DNA of 8,012 nucleotides from Ferruginibacter sp. (GTDB lineage: Bacteria; Bacteroidota; Bacteroidia; Chitinophagales; Chitinophagaceae). Shown piece by piece: positions 1 to 6,784 of the stretch. The stretch is taken from the NCBI GenBank assembly GCA_018057635.1, contig JAGPDJ010000092.1:1-8012 (forward strand). Reading direction: 5' to 3'. The number at the start of each line of letters is the position of its first letter. Position 1 is the stretch's first letter. A model generated the notes under the pieces. It searched no databases, was not told the DNA's origin, and was given only the letters and a program-made list of their open reading frames with translations. The translations under genes and the position numbers were made by a program.

Positions 1-833
1 GGATAAGTATAAACATCAGCAGTTTTACAATTTTTAGTAATTGGTTTTATTTCAGAATAGTCAAACATCCCGTCTTTATCAATCATTTTTAAGCGATAAA
101 ATAACCTTTCATTATCTGTATATGAATTCTTGTCTGTAAAAGTATAATCTGTTTTACTATTGCTGTTACCCTTAGCTGTTATAGTACCTGCTAATTGCCA
201 GATACTGTTCAATGATTTTGCATATTCAATTTCAAAACGATCACTGTTTAATTCTGTTTCAGTTTTCCATGTTAAAACCGGATGGCAATTAAACAATGCA
301 GCATTAAATTCTGTTAGGTTTACCGGTATGGGATTATATACCTGTACGGTTGAGGAAGAACTGTTATCTCCAGGTACATCACCTGCTGTAGCCGGGCCAG
401 AAGCAGAACCGGGAGCCACTCCATTTGAGAATAACAGGTTACCCGAAACAGTCTGGGGGCCACCGATTGTATTACCTTGTATGGCAATCAAAATATCACG
501 TGAAGTGCTTGGAGGAATCTGGTCTGTACCATTAGAAACCCTGATTACACCTGAAGCATTCGTTATAATAGACCAACCAGCAGGCAATACGTGTCCTGTT
601 GCCGGAATACTTACTATAGAAACAGGAACGCTTAACTGGGGCCTTAACTTATAGCTGGGCACTGATGTTATAGTACTTGTATTAGCAATAGTTATTTGAA
701 CAAAAACTGTTCCGCCAATATTCACATACCCTGAATTTAGTGTAAGTACATTTATTGATACATTCTGTGCTGCTGTAAATGTAGAATAGAATAAACTTAA
801 TACAAGCAATAATATAGAAACTGGAGCTTTCAT
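1..833 (-). CDS. Secreted protein with shared N-terminal module and probable T9SS sorting tail (3' end cut by window)
   Basis: The frame is open from the ATG at 833 to the left edge, giving 277 codons. Residues 1-22 are a signal peptide (MK, then a hydrophobic run ending TAA) with Gln23 as probable mature N-terminus. Residues 24-165 form a beta-rich module shared with the genes at 875-1384 and 6785-8012. It carries 'LPAGWSII', 'SNGTDQIPP', 'SGNLLFSNG' and an end motif 'GDNSSSSTVQV'. Residues after 168 ('PVNLTEFNAAL', 'VLTWKTETELNSDRFEIEY', 'FYRLKMIDKDG') match the region that usually precedes the C-terminal sorting domain of T9SS cargo. The last readable residues are 'DVYTYP', the expected start of a type A 'YPNP' motif, so the sorting domain should lie just outside; this is inference. 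The protein is likely cell-surface or secreted. It lies 41 bp downstream of a co-directional paralogue and could share its transcript. Function is unknown. Confidence 0.88.
   Translation of the reverse strand, partial: MKAPVSILLLVLSLFYSTFTAAQNVSINVLTLNSGYVNIGGTVFVQITIANTSTITSVPSYKLRPQLSVPVSIVSIPATGHVLPAGWSIITNASGVIRVSNGTDQIPPSTSRDILIAIQGNTIGGPQTVSGNLLFSNGVAPGSASGPATAGDVPGDNSSSSTVQVYNPIPVNLTEFNAALFNCHPVLTWKTETELNSDRFEIEYAKSLNSIWQLAGTITAKGNSNSKTDYTFTDKNSYTDNERLFYRLKMIDKDGMFDYSEIKPITKNCKTADVYTY
496..551 (-). repeat. 56-bp exact inverted repeat, left copy
   Basis: Read on the minus strand, this tract is identical base for base to 7067-7122 on the plus strand. It encodes the 'GVIRVSNGTDQI...STSR' segment (residues 95-112) of the shared module. 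The 71 codons before it, from residue 24 on, differ between the two genes at about half of positions by my count. Eighteen consecutive identical codons therefore stand out. Confidence 0.9.
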
Positions 834-874
834 TTGTAAAATATAAATTATAACTAGAATTGTTTTAGTTTGCT

Positions 875-1384
875 TTAATCTTTTTTTACAACTTCACAGG
901 TAGTAGCGGATGAATTATCTGCTGCATTATCTCCAGTGGTAGCGGGTCCTGAAGCACTGCCCGGAAACACTCCATTGGAGAATAAAACATTACCAGAGAT
1001 GGTTAACGGTCCTCCTTTGTTGATTCCGGTAAATGCAATTAAAAGCGTGCGGCTATCATGTGGCTGAATCTGGTCAGTTCCATTGGAAAGTCTGATAACT
1101 CCTTCCGAATTTGAAATAATACTCCATCCTTTGGGTAAAATATGCCCGGTATCAGAAATATTTACCAGTGAAACCGGAAAACTTATTTGCGGCCTTATTT
1201 TATAAACCGGAACTGCAGTTGTGGAACTTGTATTATTTATAGAAATTTCTACTAGCCCTGTTTCACCCAGTCGTAATATGCCGGCATTTTTTGTAAGCAC
1301 ATTAATGAGTATGTTTTGAGAAGAAGCATAATTGTAAATGAAAAGGAAAAAAAAAGTCAGTATGGTCAATTTAAATGCTTTCAT
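875..1384 (-). CDS. Small secreted protein consisting only of the shared beta-sandwich-like module
   Basis: The protein has 169 residues. Residues 1-22 are a signal peptide (MKAFK, hydrophobic core, ending YASS), with Gln23 as probable first mature residue. The rest, to about residue 165, is the module also found at the N-terminus of both edge genes. Shared landmarks are 'INVLT', 'VPVYKIRPQISFPVS', 'TGHILPKGWSII', 'GVIRLSNGTDQI', 'FSNGVFPGSASGPAT' and 'DNSS'. It is clearly more diverged from the two edge copies than they are from each other. It stops right after the module with VKKD, so it has no repeats, linker or T9SS tail. It may be an ancestral single-module protein, a truncated duplicate, or a soluble partner of its larger paralogues. 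The module's Gly/Asp/Asn-rich end resembles DUF11-type secreted beta-sandwich repeats; that fold is inferred. It is the upstream gene of a minus-strand pair. The start is the only ATG that includes the full signal peptide. Confidence 0.85.
   Translation of the reverse strand: MKAFKLTILTFFFLFIYNYASSQNILINVLTKNAGILRLGETGLVEISINNTSSTTAVPVYKIRPQISFPVSLVNISDTGHILPKGWSIISNSEGVIRLSNGTDQIQPHDSRTLLIAFTGINKGGPLTISGNVLFSNGVFPGSASGPATTGDNAADNSSATTCEVVKKD
881..887 (-). other. A7 homopolymer at end of the 169-residue gene (possible -1 slippage site)
   Basis: On the minus strand seven consecutive A residues are read as the end of a GTA codon plus two AAA codons, just before GAT and the TAA stop. This has the A-AAA-AAA form of a -1 slippery heptamer. 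The -1 frame after it has no stop through the 41-bp gap and joins the ATG at 833 in frame. I see no convincing stimulatory stem-loop downstream, so programmed frameshifting is only a possibility. Confidence 0.25.
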
Positions 1385-1399
1385 TTTTTTTATTTGTTG

Positions 1400-1418
1400 C
1401 AGTATTCTTTAAATACTG
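1400..1418. repeat. Inverted repeat upstream of the 169-residue gene
   Basis: CAGTATT and AATACTG form a perfect 7-bp stem around a 5-nt loop. Three more pairs (TTG with CAA) can form outside a 2-nt bulge. It lies 16-34 bp upstream of the minus-strand ATG at 1384, inside the likely 5' leader. It could be an operator half-site pair or an RNA hairpin affecting initiation. Such palindromes also arise by chance in AT-rich spacers. Confidence 0.4.
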
Positions 1419-1420
1419 TG

Positions 1421-1438
1421 CAATTAAAAATTTAATTG
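1421..1438. repeat. Second inverted repeat in the divergent spacer
   Basis: CAATTAAA and TTTAATTG are perfect 8-bp arms around 2 nt. It begins 2 bp from the previous inverted repeat. It is almost all A/T, so weak as a hairpin, but its symmetry would suit a dimeric regulator. Confidence 0.35.
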
Positions 1439-1603
1439 AGAAAGCGAAATTATACCTTCTACATTCTATTAATTCACTCACACTATTACCTAATCATTAT
1501 TAAAATGTTACCTAAAATTATATAGAGCATTCTGTAAATAAGATAATGTTTGCATAATGATTCCTTAACGTGTATAATAAGTATTACTGGTTTCTTTGCA
1601 AAA

Positions 1604-4486
1604 ATGAAATCGATGAAAAAAGTGTTACTTCTGTGCGTGCTGATATTTGCATATATATGTGGCTTTGCGCAAACAGCAAAAATATCAGGAAAAGTGATCA
1701 ATGCAGGATCAGGCCAGGTGCTGTCTGGGGCTAATATTTTTCTGGTTGAAAAAACCACTGCAACAACTACTGATATAAACGGGAATTTTGTTTTTTCGAA
1801 ACTTGCTGCAGGTACTTATTCAATAAAATGCAGTTATGTTGGTTACCTGGAAAAAATAATTGATGAAATAACAATTAAGGATAATGAAAATTTTTCTATA
1901 AATATTTCTTTGGAAGAGAAGAAAGCAACTCAAAGTGAAGTGGTGATTACCTCCACCAGGACAAGGGCAGCAAAAGAATCTGTAGCCTCTTTACTGGTTG
2001 CACAAAAAAACAGCGCAAGTGTAAGTGATGGAATTTCTGCAGAATCCATTAAAAAAACACCCGATAGAAGTACCAGTGATGTATTAAAGAGAGTAAGTGG
2101 AGCCAGTATACAAGATGACCGGTTCGCCATTATACGCGGGTTGAACGACAGATACAATGCTGCATTCATAAATGGTGCGCCCCTACCCAGTACCGAGAGT
2201 GACAGAAAAGCTTTTGCCTTCGATATTTTTCCTTCTGCCATCCTGGATAACCTGGTTATTTATAAAACCGCTACACCAGACAGAAGCGGGGAATTTGCGG
2301 GCGGTATTATTGATATCAGTACAAAATCAATTCCACAACAAAGTTTCTTATCCATCTCTTTCGGTGTTGGATACAACAGTGCTATTACAGGGAAAGACCG
2401 TTTTTATTCAGAAAATAAAGGAAACAAAGATTTTTTGGGTATTGATGATGGAACCAGAGGTATCCCTTCAGGATTGCCATCACAGTTTAAAGGATTGACA
2501 TTTGCACAAAAGGGTGAACTCGCAAAGCAGTTCAACACTTACAAATGGGGAATAAAGCAAGGCAATACAAGCCCCAATTATAATTTCCAGATTGCCAAAG
2601 GTTTTAATATTGAAAGAAAGGGAAAAGAATTCCTGGGAGCGCTGTTATCAGTTAATTACAACAGGAATTATACATTCCTGGAGGGTGAGCGAAATACTTT
2701 TGATTATGATATAGATCCAAATGTTGAGCTTGCACAAAGAGGAAGATTCATAGATTCAATTTACAATGAAGAAACAGTGCTTGCTTTATTGGCAAATATT
2801 TCTGTAAAATTAAATAACCGCAATAATATTAGCTGGAAAAATAACTTTAGCATTAATACCGATAACCGTATCATAAAGCGAATTGGAGCACCAGATTACA
2901 CTACCGATTCTTTTTATATTTCTAAAGATATTGTGCGTTGGTATACTTCTAACCAGATATTCTCTTCGCAGCTTGCCGGCGAACACCAGGTTGGCCCGAT
3001 TAAAACAAAAATAAACTGGCTGGGTTCTTATAGCAAAGTTCAAAGGGAAATTCCCAATCTTTCCCGTACATCATATATTGGATACCAGCCCGATTTACAG
3101 GCTTTTATTCCTAATGGCCAGTTAAACCAGATATATGGATCGGGCACCATGCTTTTTGCAAATACAGATGAAGATATTAAAAGTATTAAAGTTGATATTA
3201 CCCAATCTTATAAGTTCCTGAAAAGTTCACAGAATTCTGTAAAAATAGGAGCCGGTTACCAAAAACGTAAAAGAGATTTTACTACACGGCTATTTGGGTT
3301 TTCTCCTTATAACAATGGGGGAGTATCATTTGACTATTCATTATTATCGCTACCGGAAGAACGTATTTTTTTACCTGAAAATTTAGGTGTGATGGCGAAT
3401 GGTAATGGTGGATTTTTAGTGAATGAGGGAACCATTTCAAATTCCAATTACAATGCATCATCAGAATTGGTGCATGGCTATATTATGGGTGACCAGCGTT
3501 TCTTTAAAAAATTCAGGCTCATATTTGGTGCAAGAATTGAACAGTTTAAACAGAAATTAAATACAATTAATGACAGCCTTTCCACAGACCCGCCTATAAA
3601 CTTAAACACAACGGTGACAGATTTTTTACCTTCTGTAAATTTTGTATATGCTGTTACGCCTAAAATGAATATAAGATTGTCTTATTCTCAAACAGTAAAC
3701 AGGCCCGAATTCAGGGAACTTGCACCCTACCTGTTTTTTGATTATGTATCACAATATACTTTTGAGGGCCTTGATAGTTTACAAAGGGCAACAATAAAAA
3801 ATTATGATTTCCGGTATGAATTTTATCCGGGGAAAGCACAAATATTTTCTGTTTCTGCTTTTTACAAGGAATTTGAGAATCCAATTGAAATTGTATCAAT
3901 ACCTGGTGCATCTAATAACCAGGCTATTTACTCAAATGCCAAATCTGCTGAAGTATATGGAGTGGAGGCAGAATTCCGTACATTAATTTCTACATTAATA
4001 GGCATCAAAAGAGAAGGTTCTTTTTTAAGCAAATTCACTTTGTCTGCAAATGCCGCATTGGTAAAATCAAAATTAAAATTAGGTAGGGTTGGCTTTTTTG
4101 ACCTTTCTCAACAAGTTACTGATCGTGCCCTGCAGGGCCAGTCTCCCTATCTCATAAACGGCAGCCTGGGATTCAATGATGAGAAATTAGGCATTTCTGC
4201 AACTGTATCTGTTAACAGGGTTGGCGACAGGATATACATAGCAGGGATTAAAGACCAGAGTGCCGACATCTATGAAAAAGCAAGAACTGTTCTTGATTTC
4301 CAGGTATCAAAACTGATCTTAAAAAATAAACTTGAACTAAAACTAACAGGAAGGGATATACTAGCTCAGAATATTAGTTTCTATTCAGATTATGATCTGA
4401 GTAAATCATACACTGCCAGGGATAAATATTTTTCATCGTATAAAGCACCAAAGATTTTTAGCTTTAGTGCCAGTTATAAATTCTGA
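1604..4486 (+). CDS. TonB-dependent outer-membrane receptor with N-terminal carboxypeptidase-regulatory-like domain
   Basis: From the ATG at 1604 the protein has 960 residues. The same frame opens at 1550, but those 18 extra residues would sit before the basic MKSMKK start and spoil the signal peptide; ATG 1613 (MKKVLLL) is also possible. Residues 1-22 are the signal peptide, with Gln23 as likely mature N-terminus. Residues 25-105 are a CarboxypepD_reg-like beta-sandwich ('ISGKVINAGSGQVLSGANI', 'DINGNFVF', 'AAGTYSIKCSYVGY'). Residues about 125-245 are the plug, with 'IIRGLNDRYNAAFINGAPLP' and 'TATPDRSGEFAGGIIDI'. The remainder is a beta-barrel ending 'FSFSASYKF' with a terminal aromatic residue, as usual for outer-membrane barrels. 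By family it imports a ligand across the outer membrane using TonB-ExbBD energy. No SusD gene follows, so it is not a standard glycan SusCD pair. The substrate cannot be read from the sequence. Confidence 0.93.
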   Translation: MKSMKKVLLLCVLIFAYICGFAQTAKISGKVINAGSGQVLSGANIFLVEKTTATTTDINGNFVFSKLAAGTYSIKCSYVGYLEKIIDEITIKDNENFSINISLEEKKATQSEVVITSTRTRAAKESVASLLVAQKNSASVSDGISAESIKKTPDRSTSDVLKRVSGASIQDDRFAIIRGLNDRYNAAFINGAPLPSTESDRKAFAFDIFPSAILDNLVIYKTATPDRSGEFAGGIIDISTKSIPQQSFLSISFGVGYNSAITGKDRFYSENKGNKDFLGIDDGTRGIPSGLPSQFKGLTFAQKGELAKQFNTYKWGIKQGNTSPNYNFQIAKGFNIERKGKEFLGALLSVNYNRNYTFLEGERNTFDYDIDPNVELAQRGRFIDSIYNEETVLALLANISVKLNNRNNISWKNNFSINTDNRIIKRIGAPDYTTDSFYISKDIVRWYTSNQIFSSQLAGEHQVGPIKTKINWLGSYSKVQREIPNLSRTSYIGYQPDLQAFIPNGQLNQIYGSGTMLFANTDEDIKSIKVDITQSYKFLKSSQNSVKIGAGYQKRKRDFTTRLFGFSPYNNGGVSFDYSLLSLPEERIFLPENLGVMANGNGGFLVNEGTISNSNYNASSELVHGYIMGDQRFFKKFRLIFGARIEQFKQKLNTINDSLSTDPPINLNTTVTDFLPSVNFVYAVTPKMNIRLSYSQTVNRPEFRELAPYLFFDYVSQYTFEGLDSLQRATIKNYDFRYEFYPGKAQIFSVSAFYKEFENPIEIVSIPGASNNQAIYSNAKSAEVYGVEAEFRTLISTLIGIKREGSFLSKFTLSANAALVKSKLKLGRVGFFDLSQQVTDRALQGQSPYLINGSLGFNDEKLGISATVSVNRVGDRIYIAGIKDQSADIYEKARTVLDFQVSKLILKNKLELKLTGRDILAQNISFYSDYDLSKSYTARDKYFSSYKAPKIFSFSASYKF

Positions 4487-4590
4487 CGAACTGTGTAAGT
4501 TTTAAATAAGTGATATTTTATTTTGAAAGCATTAAAGCACATGTTTCTTATAAAATAATGTTAACAATTTGATGCCTTTTTGGTAACACG

Positions 4591-4616
4591 TTGGAAAAGT
4601 ATTTGTGATAGGTTTG
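4591..4616 (+). promoter_or_regulatory. Candidate Bacteroidota-type promoter
   Basis: TAGGTTTG at 4609-4616 matches the TAnnTTTG -7 consensus exactly. The nearest TTG upstream is at 4591-4593, leaving a 15-bp spacer, shorter than the usual 17-23; a TTTG at 4579-4582 leaves 26. If used, it would give a leader of about 300 nt for the gene at 4930. Confidence 0.3.
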
Positions 4617-4835
4617 TATTCAAAATTAATATAAGTGCTTTTTTAAATTCAATATCCCGGATGAATTGCTTCCTGCAATGATTAAATCTTAACTAAAATT
4701 TTATTCACCTGATACGGGTGCCATCATATCATTTAAAAAATGGTAAACAGTAATCTTATGTCTTTAAGTATTCATTCACTGTAAAATAATTAATACTGGT
4801 AATAAAAATATTATAAACTAAAACCTATTCCAAGA

Positions 4836-4859
4836 ATGAAAAAAAACCAAAAAAAGTAA
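4836..4859 (+). other. Tiny Lys-rich ORF in the leader (MKKNQKK)
   Basis: ATG at 4836 and TAA at 4857-4859 enclose seven codons, four of them Lys plus Asn and Gln, in an A-rich stretch 70 nt before the ATG at 4930. It could be a leader peptide, but A-rich Bacteroidota leaders produce such ORFs by chance. Confidence 0.15.
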
Positions 4860-4874
4860 AACAAACGGGTTAGT

Positions 4875-4931
4875 ACAAAAAAATCAACAATCAACAGTAC
4901 ACAAAAACATTTAACAAAAAAAATCAACAAT
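4875..4931 (+). repeat. Direct repeat in the A-rich leader, second copy overlapping the start codon
   Basis: The two units are ACA6TCAACAAT-type sequences at 4875-4891 (seven A's in the run) and 4914-4931 (eight A's). They differ by one A in the run and are offset by 40 bp at the shared TCAACAAT. The second supplies the first two bases of the ATG at 4930. With no Shine-Dalgarno sequence visible, this A-rich unit probably forms the translation initiation context. The duplicate may be a leftover of a local duplication. Confidence 0.55.
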
Positions 4932-6759
4932 GAAAAAGAAATTACTTGCAATTTTACCATTATTACTTTCGGTAATAATGACGAAGGCTCAGGATGTAAC
5001 TACTTATCGTGGTGCATTTGCTCCGGCTCCAGAACGCCAGTGGACAGAATCATGGACAAACTGGGATCCTAAAAATACTGTTTACCCTGTAACGAATGTT
5101 AACGTATCAGGTTCAATCTCTGCAAACACTACCTGGACCAGTAACAATGTTTATTTATTACAAGGCCTCGTTTATGTAGATTCTTTGGTTACCCTTACTA
5201 TTCAGCCGGGAACTATTATCCGTGGTACAACCGGTACCAATGCATCATTAATAATACGTAGAGGTGCAAAATTGATGGCAGAAGGTACTGTATGTAATCC
5301 TATTGTATTTACCTCTAACGAAGCTGCTGGTAACAGAACTTCCGGAGATTGGGGTGGTGTAATTCTTTTGGGCAAAGCCAAACACAATCTTGGAACAAAT
5401 AACGTTATTGAAGGATTGTCTACTGCTGAATCACGCAACTACCATGGCGGAACAGATGACAATGATAATTCAGGTGTTTTAAAATATGTTCGTATTGAAT
5501 TTAGCGGATATATTTTTTCTGCTAATAACGAAATCAATAGTTTAACCATGGGTTCAGTTGGAAGGGGTACAACAATTGATTATGTGCAAACTTCATACGG
5601 ACTAGATGACTCTTTTGAGTGGTTTGGCGGATCAGTAAATTGTAAACACCTGGTAGCATACAGAGGCCTGGATGATGATTTTGATACTGATAATGGCTAT
5701 AGCGGTATAGTACAGTATGCACTTGGTATCAAAGATCCTGCGCTTTCTGATGTTTCAAATTCTTCTGGTTTTGAATCTGATAACGACAACCCGGGTACTG
5801 CAGAAACACGTTACCCAAAAACATCTGTTAAATTTTACAATGTAACGCAAATAGGTGCATTCAGGTGCGCAAGTAATGCAAATGCAAGCGGTGTAGTTCC
5901 AACATCTGTCTTACACAGAAGAGGAGCCCGTTTAAGGAGAAACTCTGATATTAATATTTTTAACAGCATTTTGATGAATAACTGGAGGGGACTTTTCCTT
6001 GATGGTACGTTGGCTCTGAATAACACAGACCAGGATTCATTAAGGTTCAGGAACAATATTATTGCAGGAGATTTCACTACAACATGGACAGGCCCAACTT
6101 ATGGCGGTACAAAGTCATTGGCTGCTGAAGATGCGGGTACCCGTACACGTTTGTTTAATGTAAATTACAGCAATGATTCAGTTAATACCTGTAGCCTGCT
6201 GGTTAATGCATGGGATTTCCTTAATCCTGATTTCAGGCCAAATACTGCCGGTGCTGGTGCTCTTGTAACTGATCCTACCAATTTAACTGTGGGTGCAGAT
6301 CTTACTACTTATATAGATATTGACAATACCCAGTTTACTCCTTCACAGGCTTATGATTTTATCGCCAACGTATTTGAAAATGGTGGTGGTGCAACAAGTG
6401 GTATTATTACAGTAATTATTGCCAAACCTTCAGGTTGGGATATCACTGTACCAGGTTTAACCCTTACAAGTGTTAACCAGTCTGGTACAAATGGTACTTC
6501 AAATGTTTTTGGTGGCACATCTAACAATAATGGCGATTGGTTTTTCCGCCAGGATGCCGGTAACGTATATGCTACTTCAAAAGCCGGTGTTGTTATCTCA
6601 AAAAGTGGTTTAGCTTCTTTAGGTTTTATTGCAACACGCAAAGTATCAACCAGTACAGGTACTAACCAAAACCTGGGTATAACTATTGGAACAGGCAGTG
6701 GTGGCGATAATTCAGATGGCAATAACAATGCCTTACTTAATTTAAGCACATCAAACTAA
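4930..6759 (+). CDS. Secreted beta-helix-like protein paired with the TonB receptor, with C-terminal beta-sandwich domain
   Basis: The protein has 609 residues. Residues 1-20 are a signal peptide with Gln21 likely first in the mature protein; there is no lipobox Cys. Residues 22-60 carry 'YRGAFAP' and 'WTESWTNWDP'. Residues about 65-440 hold short strands typical of right-handed beta-helices and of a widespread Bacteroidota exported family: 'TWTSNNVYLLQGLVYV', 'LTIQPGTIIRG', 'GDWGGVILLG', 'GVLKYVRIEF', 'DDSFEWFGGSVNCKHLVAYR', and the acidic 'LDDDFDTDNGYSG' and 'FESDNDNPG', which could bind Ca2+. Residues about 472-609 form a separate domain ('FENGGGATSGIITVII', 'NNNGDWFF', 'GGDNSDGNNNALLNL') like secreted DUF11-type beta-sandwiches. 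It ends there without a recognisable T9SS tail. I recall relatives encoded beside this kind of TonB receptor, so a joint role in ligand capture is plausible. Substrate and activity are unknown; no catalytic motif was recognised. It probably shares a transcript with the adhesin 25 bp downstream. Confidence 0.85.
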   Translation: MKKKLLAILPLLLSVIMTKAQDVTTYRGAFAPAPERQWTESWTNWDPKNTVYPVTNVNVSGSISANTTWTSNNVYLLQGLVYVDSLVTLTIQPGTIIRGTTGTNASLIIRRGAKLMAEGTVCNPIVFTSNEAAGNRTSGDWGGVILLGKAKHNLGTNNVIEGLSTAESRNYHGGTDDNDNSGVLKYVRIEFSGYIFSANNEINSLTMGSVGRGTTIDYVQTSYGLDDSFEWFGGSVNCKHLVAYRGLDDDFDTDNGYSGIVQYALGIKDPALSDVSNSSGFESDNDNPGTAETRYPKTSVKFYNVTQIGAFRCASNANASGVVPTSVLHRRGARLRRNSDINIFNSILMNNWRGLFLDGTLALNNTDQDSLRFRNNIIAGDFTTTWTGPTYGGTKSLAAEDAGTRTRLFNVNYSNDSVNTCSLLVNAWDFLNPDFRPNTAGAGALVTDPTNLTVGADLTTYIDIDNTQFTPSQAYDFIANVFENGGGATSGIITVIIAKPSGWDITVPGLTLTSVNQSGTNGTSNVFGGTSNNNGDWFFRQDAGNVYATSKAGVVISKSGLASLGFIATRKVSTSTGTNQNLGITIGTGSGGDNSDGNNNALLNLSTSN

Positions 6760-6784
6760 TTAAATCACTGATAAATAGATAAAA

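Larger units (their letters stand above)
1385..1603. promoter_or_regulatory. Divergent intergenic region between the minus-strand pair and the receptor gene
   Basis: This 219-bp AT-rich spacer must carry promoters for both directions. Using the Bacteroidota -7 consensus TAnnTTTG, I see only imperfect candidates. TAATTTCG reads leftward at 1452-1445, while AATGTTTG at 1545-1552 and TTTCTTTG at 1591-1598 read rightward; each has 7 of 8 consensus positions. None has a convincing TTTG at the -33 distance. Two adjacent inverted repeats lie at 1400-1438. The region is certain to be regulatory by position, but the exact elements are not established. Confidence 0.4.
4487..4929 (+). other. 443-bp gene-free spacer upstream of the beta-helix-like gene
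   Basis: No credible gene is seen in either strand. The left part shows no clear terminator for the receptor gene: TGTTA and TAACA could pair around a 20-nt loop near 4560-4588, but this is weak. A perfect -7-type box lies at 4609-4616. A small stem ATTGC/GCAAT with a 5-nt loop is at 4665-4679, and CACC/GGTG with a 7-nt loop occurs near 4706-4720. A seven-codon ORF lies at 4836-4859 and a direct repeat ends on the next start codon. The length and these elements suggest a long 5' leader, but no known riboswitch class was recognised. Confidence 0.5.

Noticed and set aside
160..654. Plus-strand open frame of 164 codons
   Set aside because: It is antisense to the minus-strand gene at 1-833, whose frame has a signal peptide, a module with two paralogues, and family-typical linker motifs. 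The antisense frame lacks all of these.
1550..1603. Upstream start extending the receptor by 18 residues
   Set aside because: It would place non-basic, non-hydrophobic residues ahead of a standard signal peptide; ATG 1604 or 1613 fits better.
1486..1758. Minus-strand open frame of 90 codons across the divergent spacer and receptor start
   Set aside because: It overlaps the receptor signal peptide and regulatory-like domain, and its product resembles nothing recognisable.
4560..4588. Possible terminator after the receptor gene
   Set aside because: The 5-bp TGTTA/TAACA stem with a 20-nt loop is too weak and has no proper U-tract after it.
6351..6749. Minus-strand open frame of 132 codons
   Set aside because: It lies wholly inside the beta-helix-like gene and is rich in Pro/Val/Leu, as expected from the reverse of Gly/Asn/Thr-rich coding sequence.
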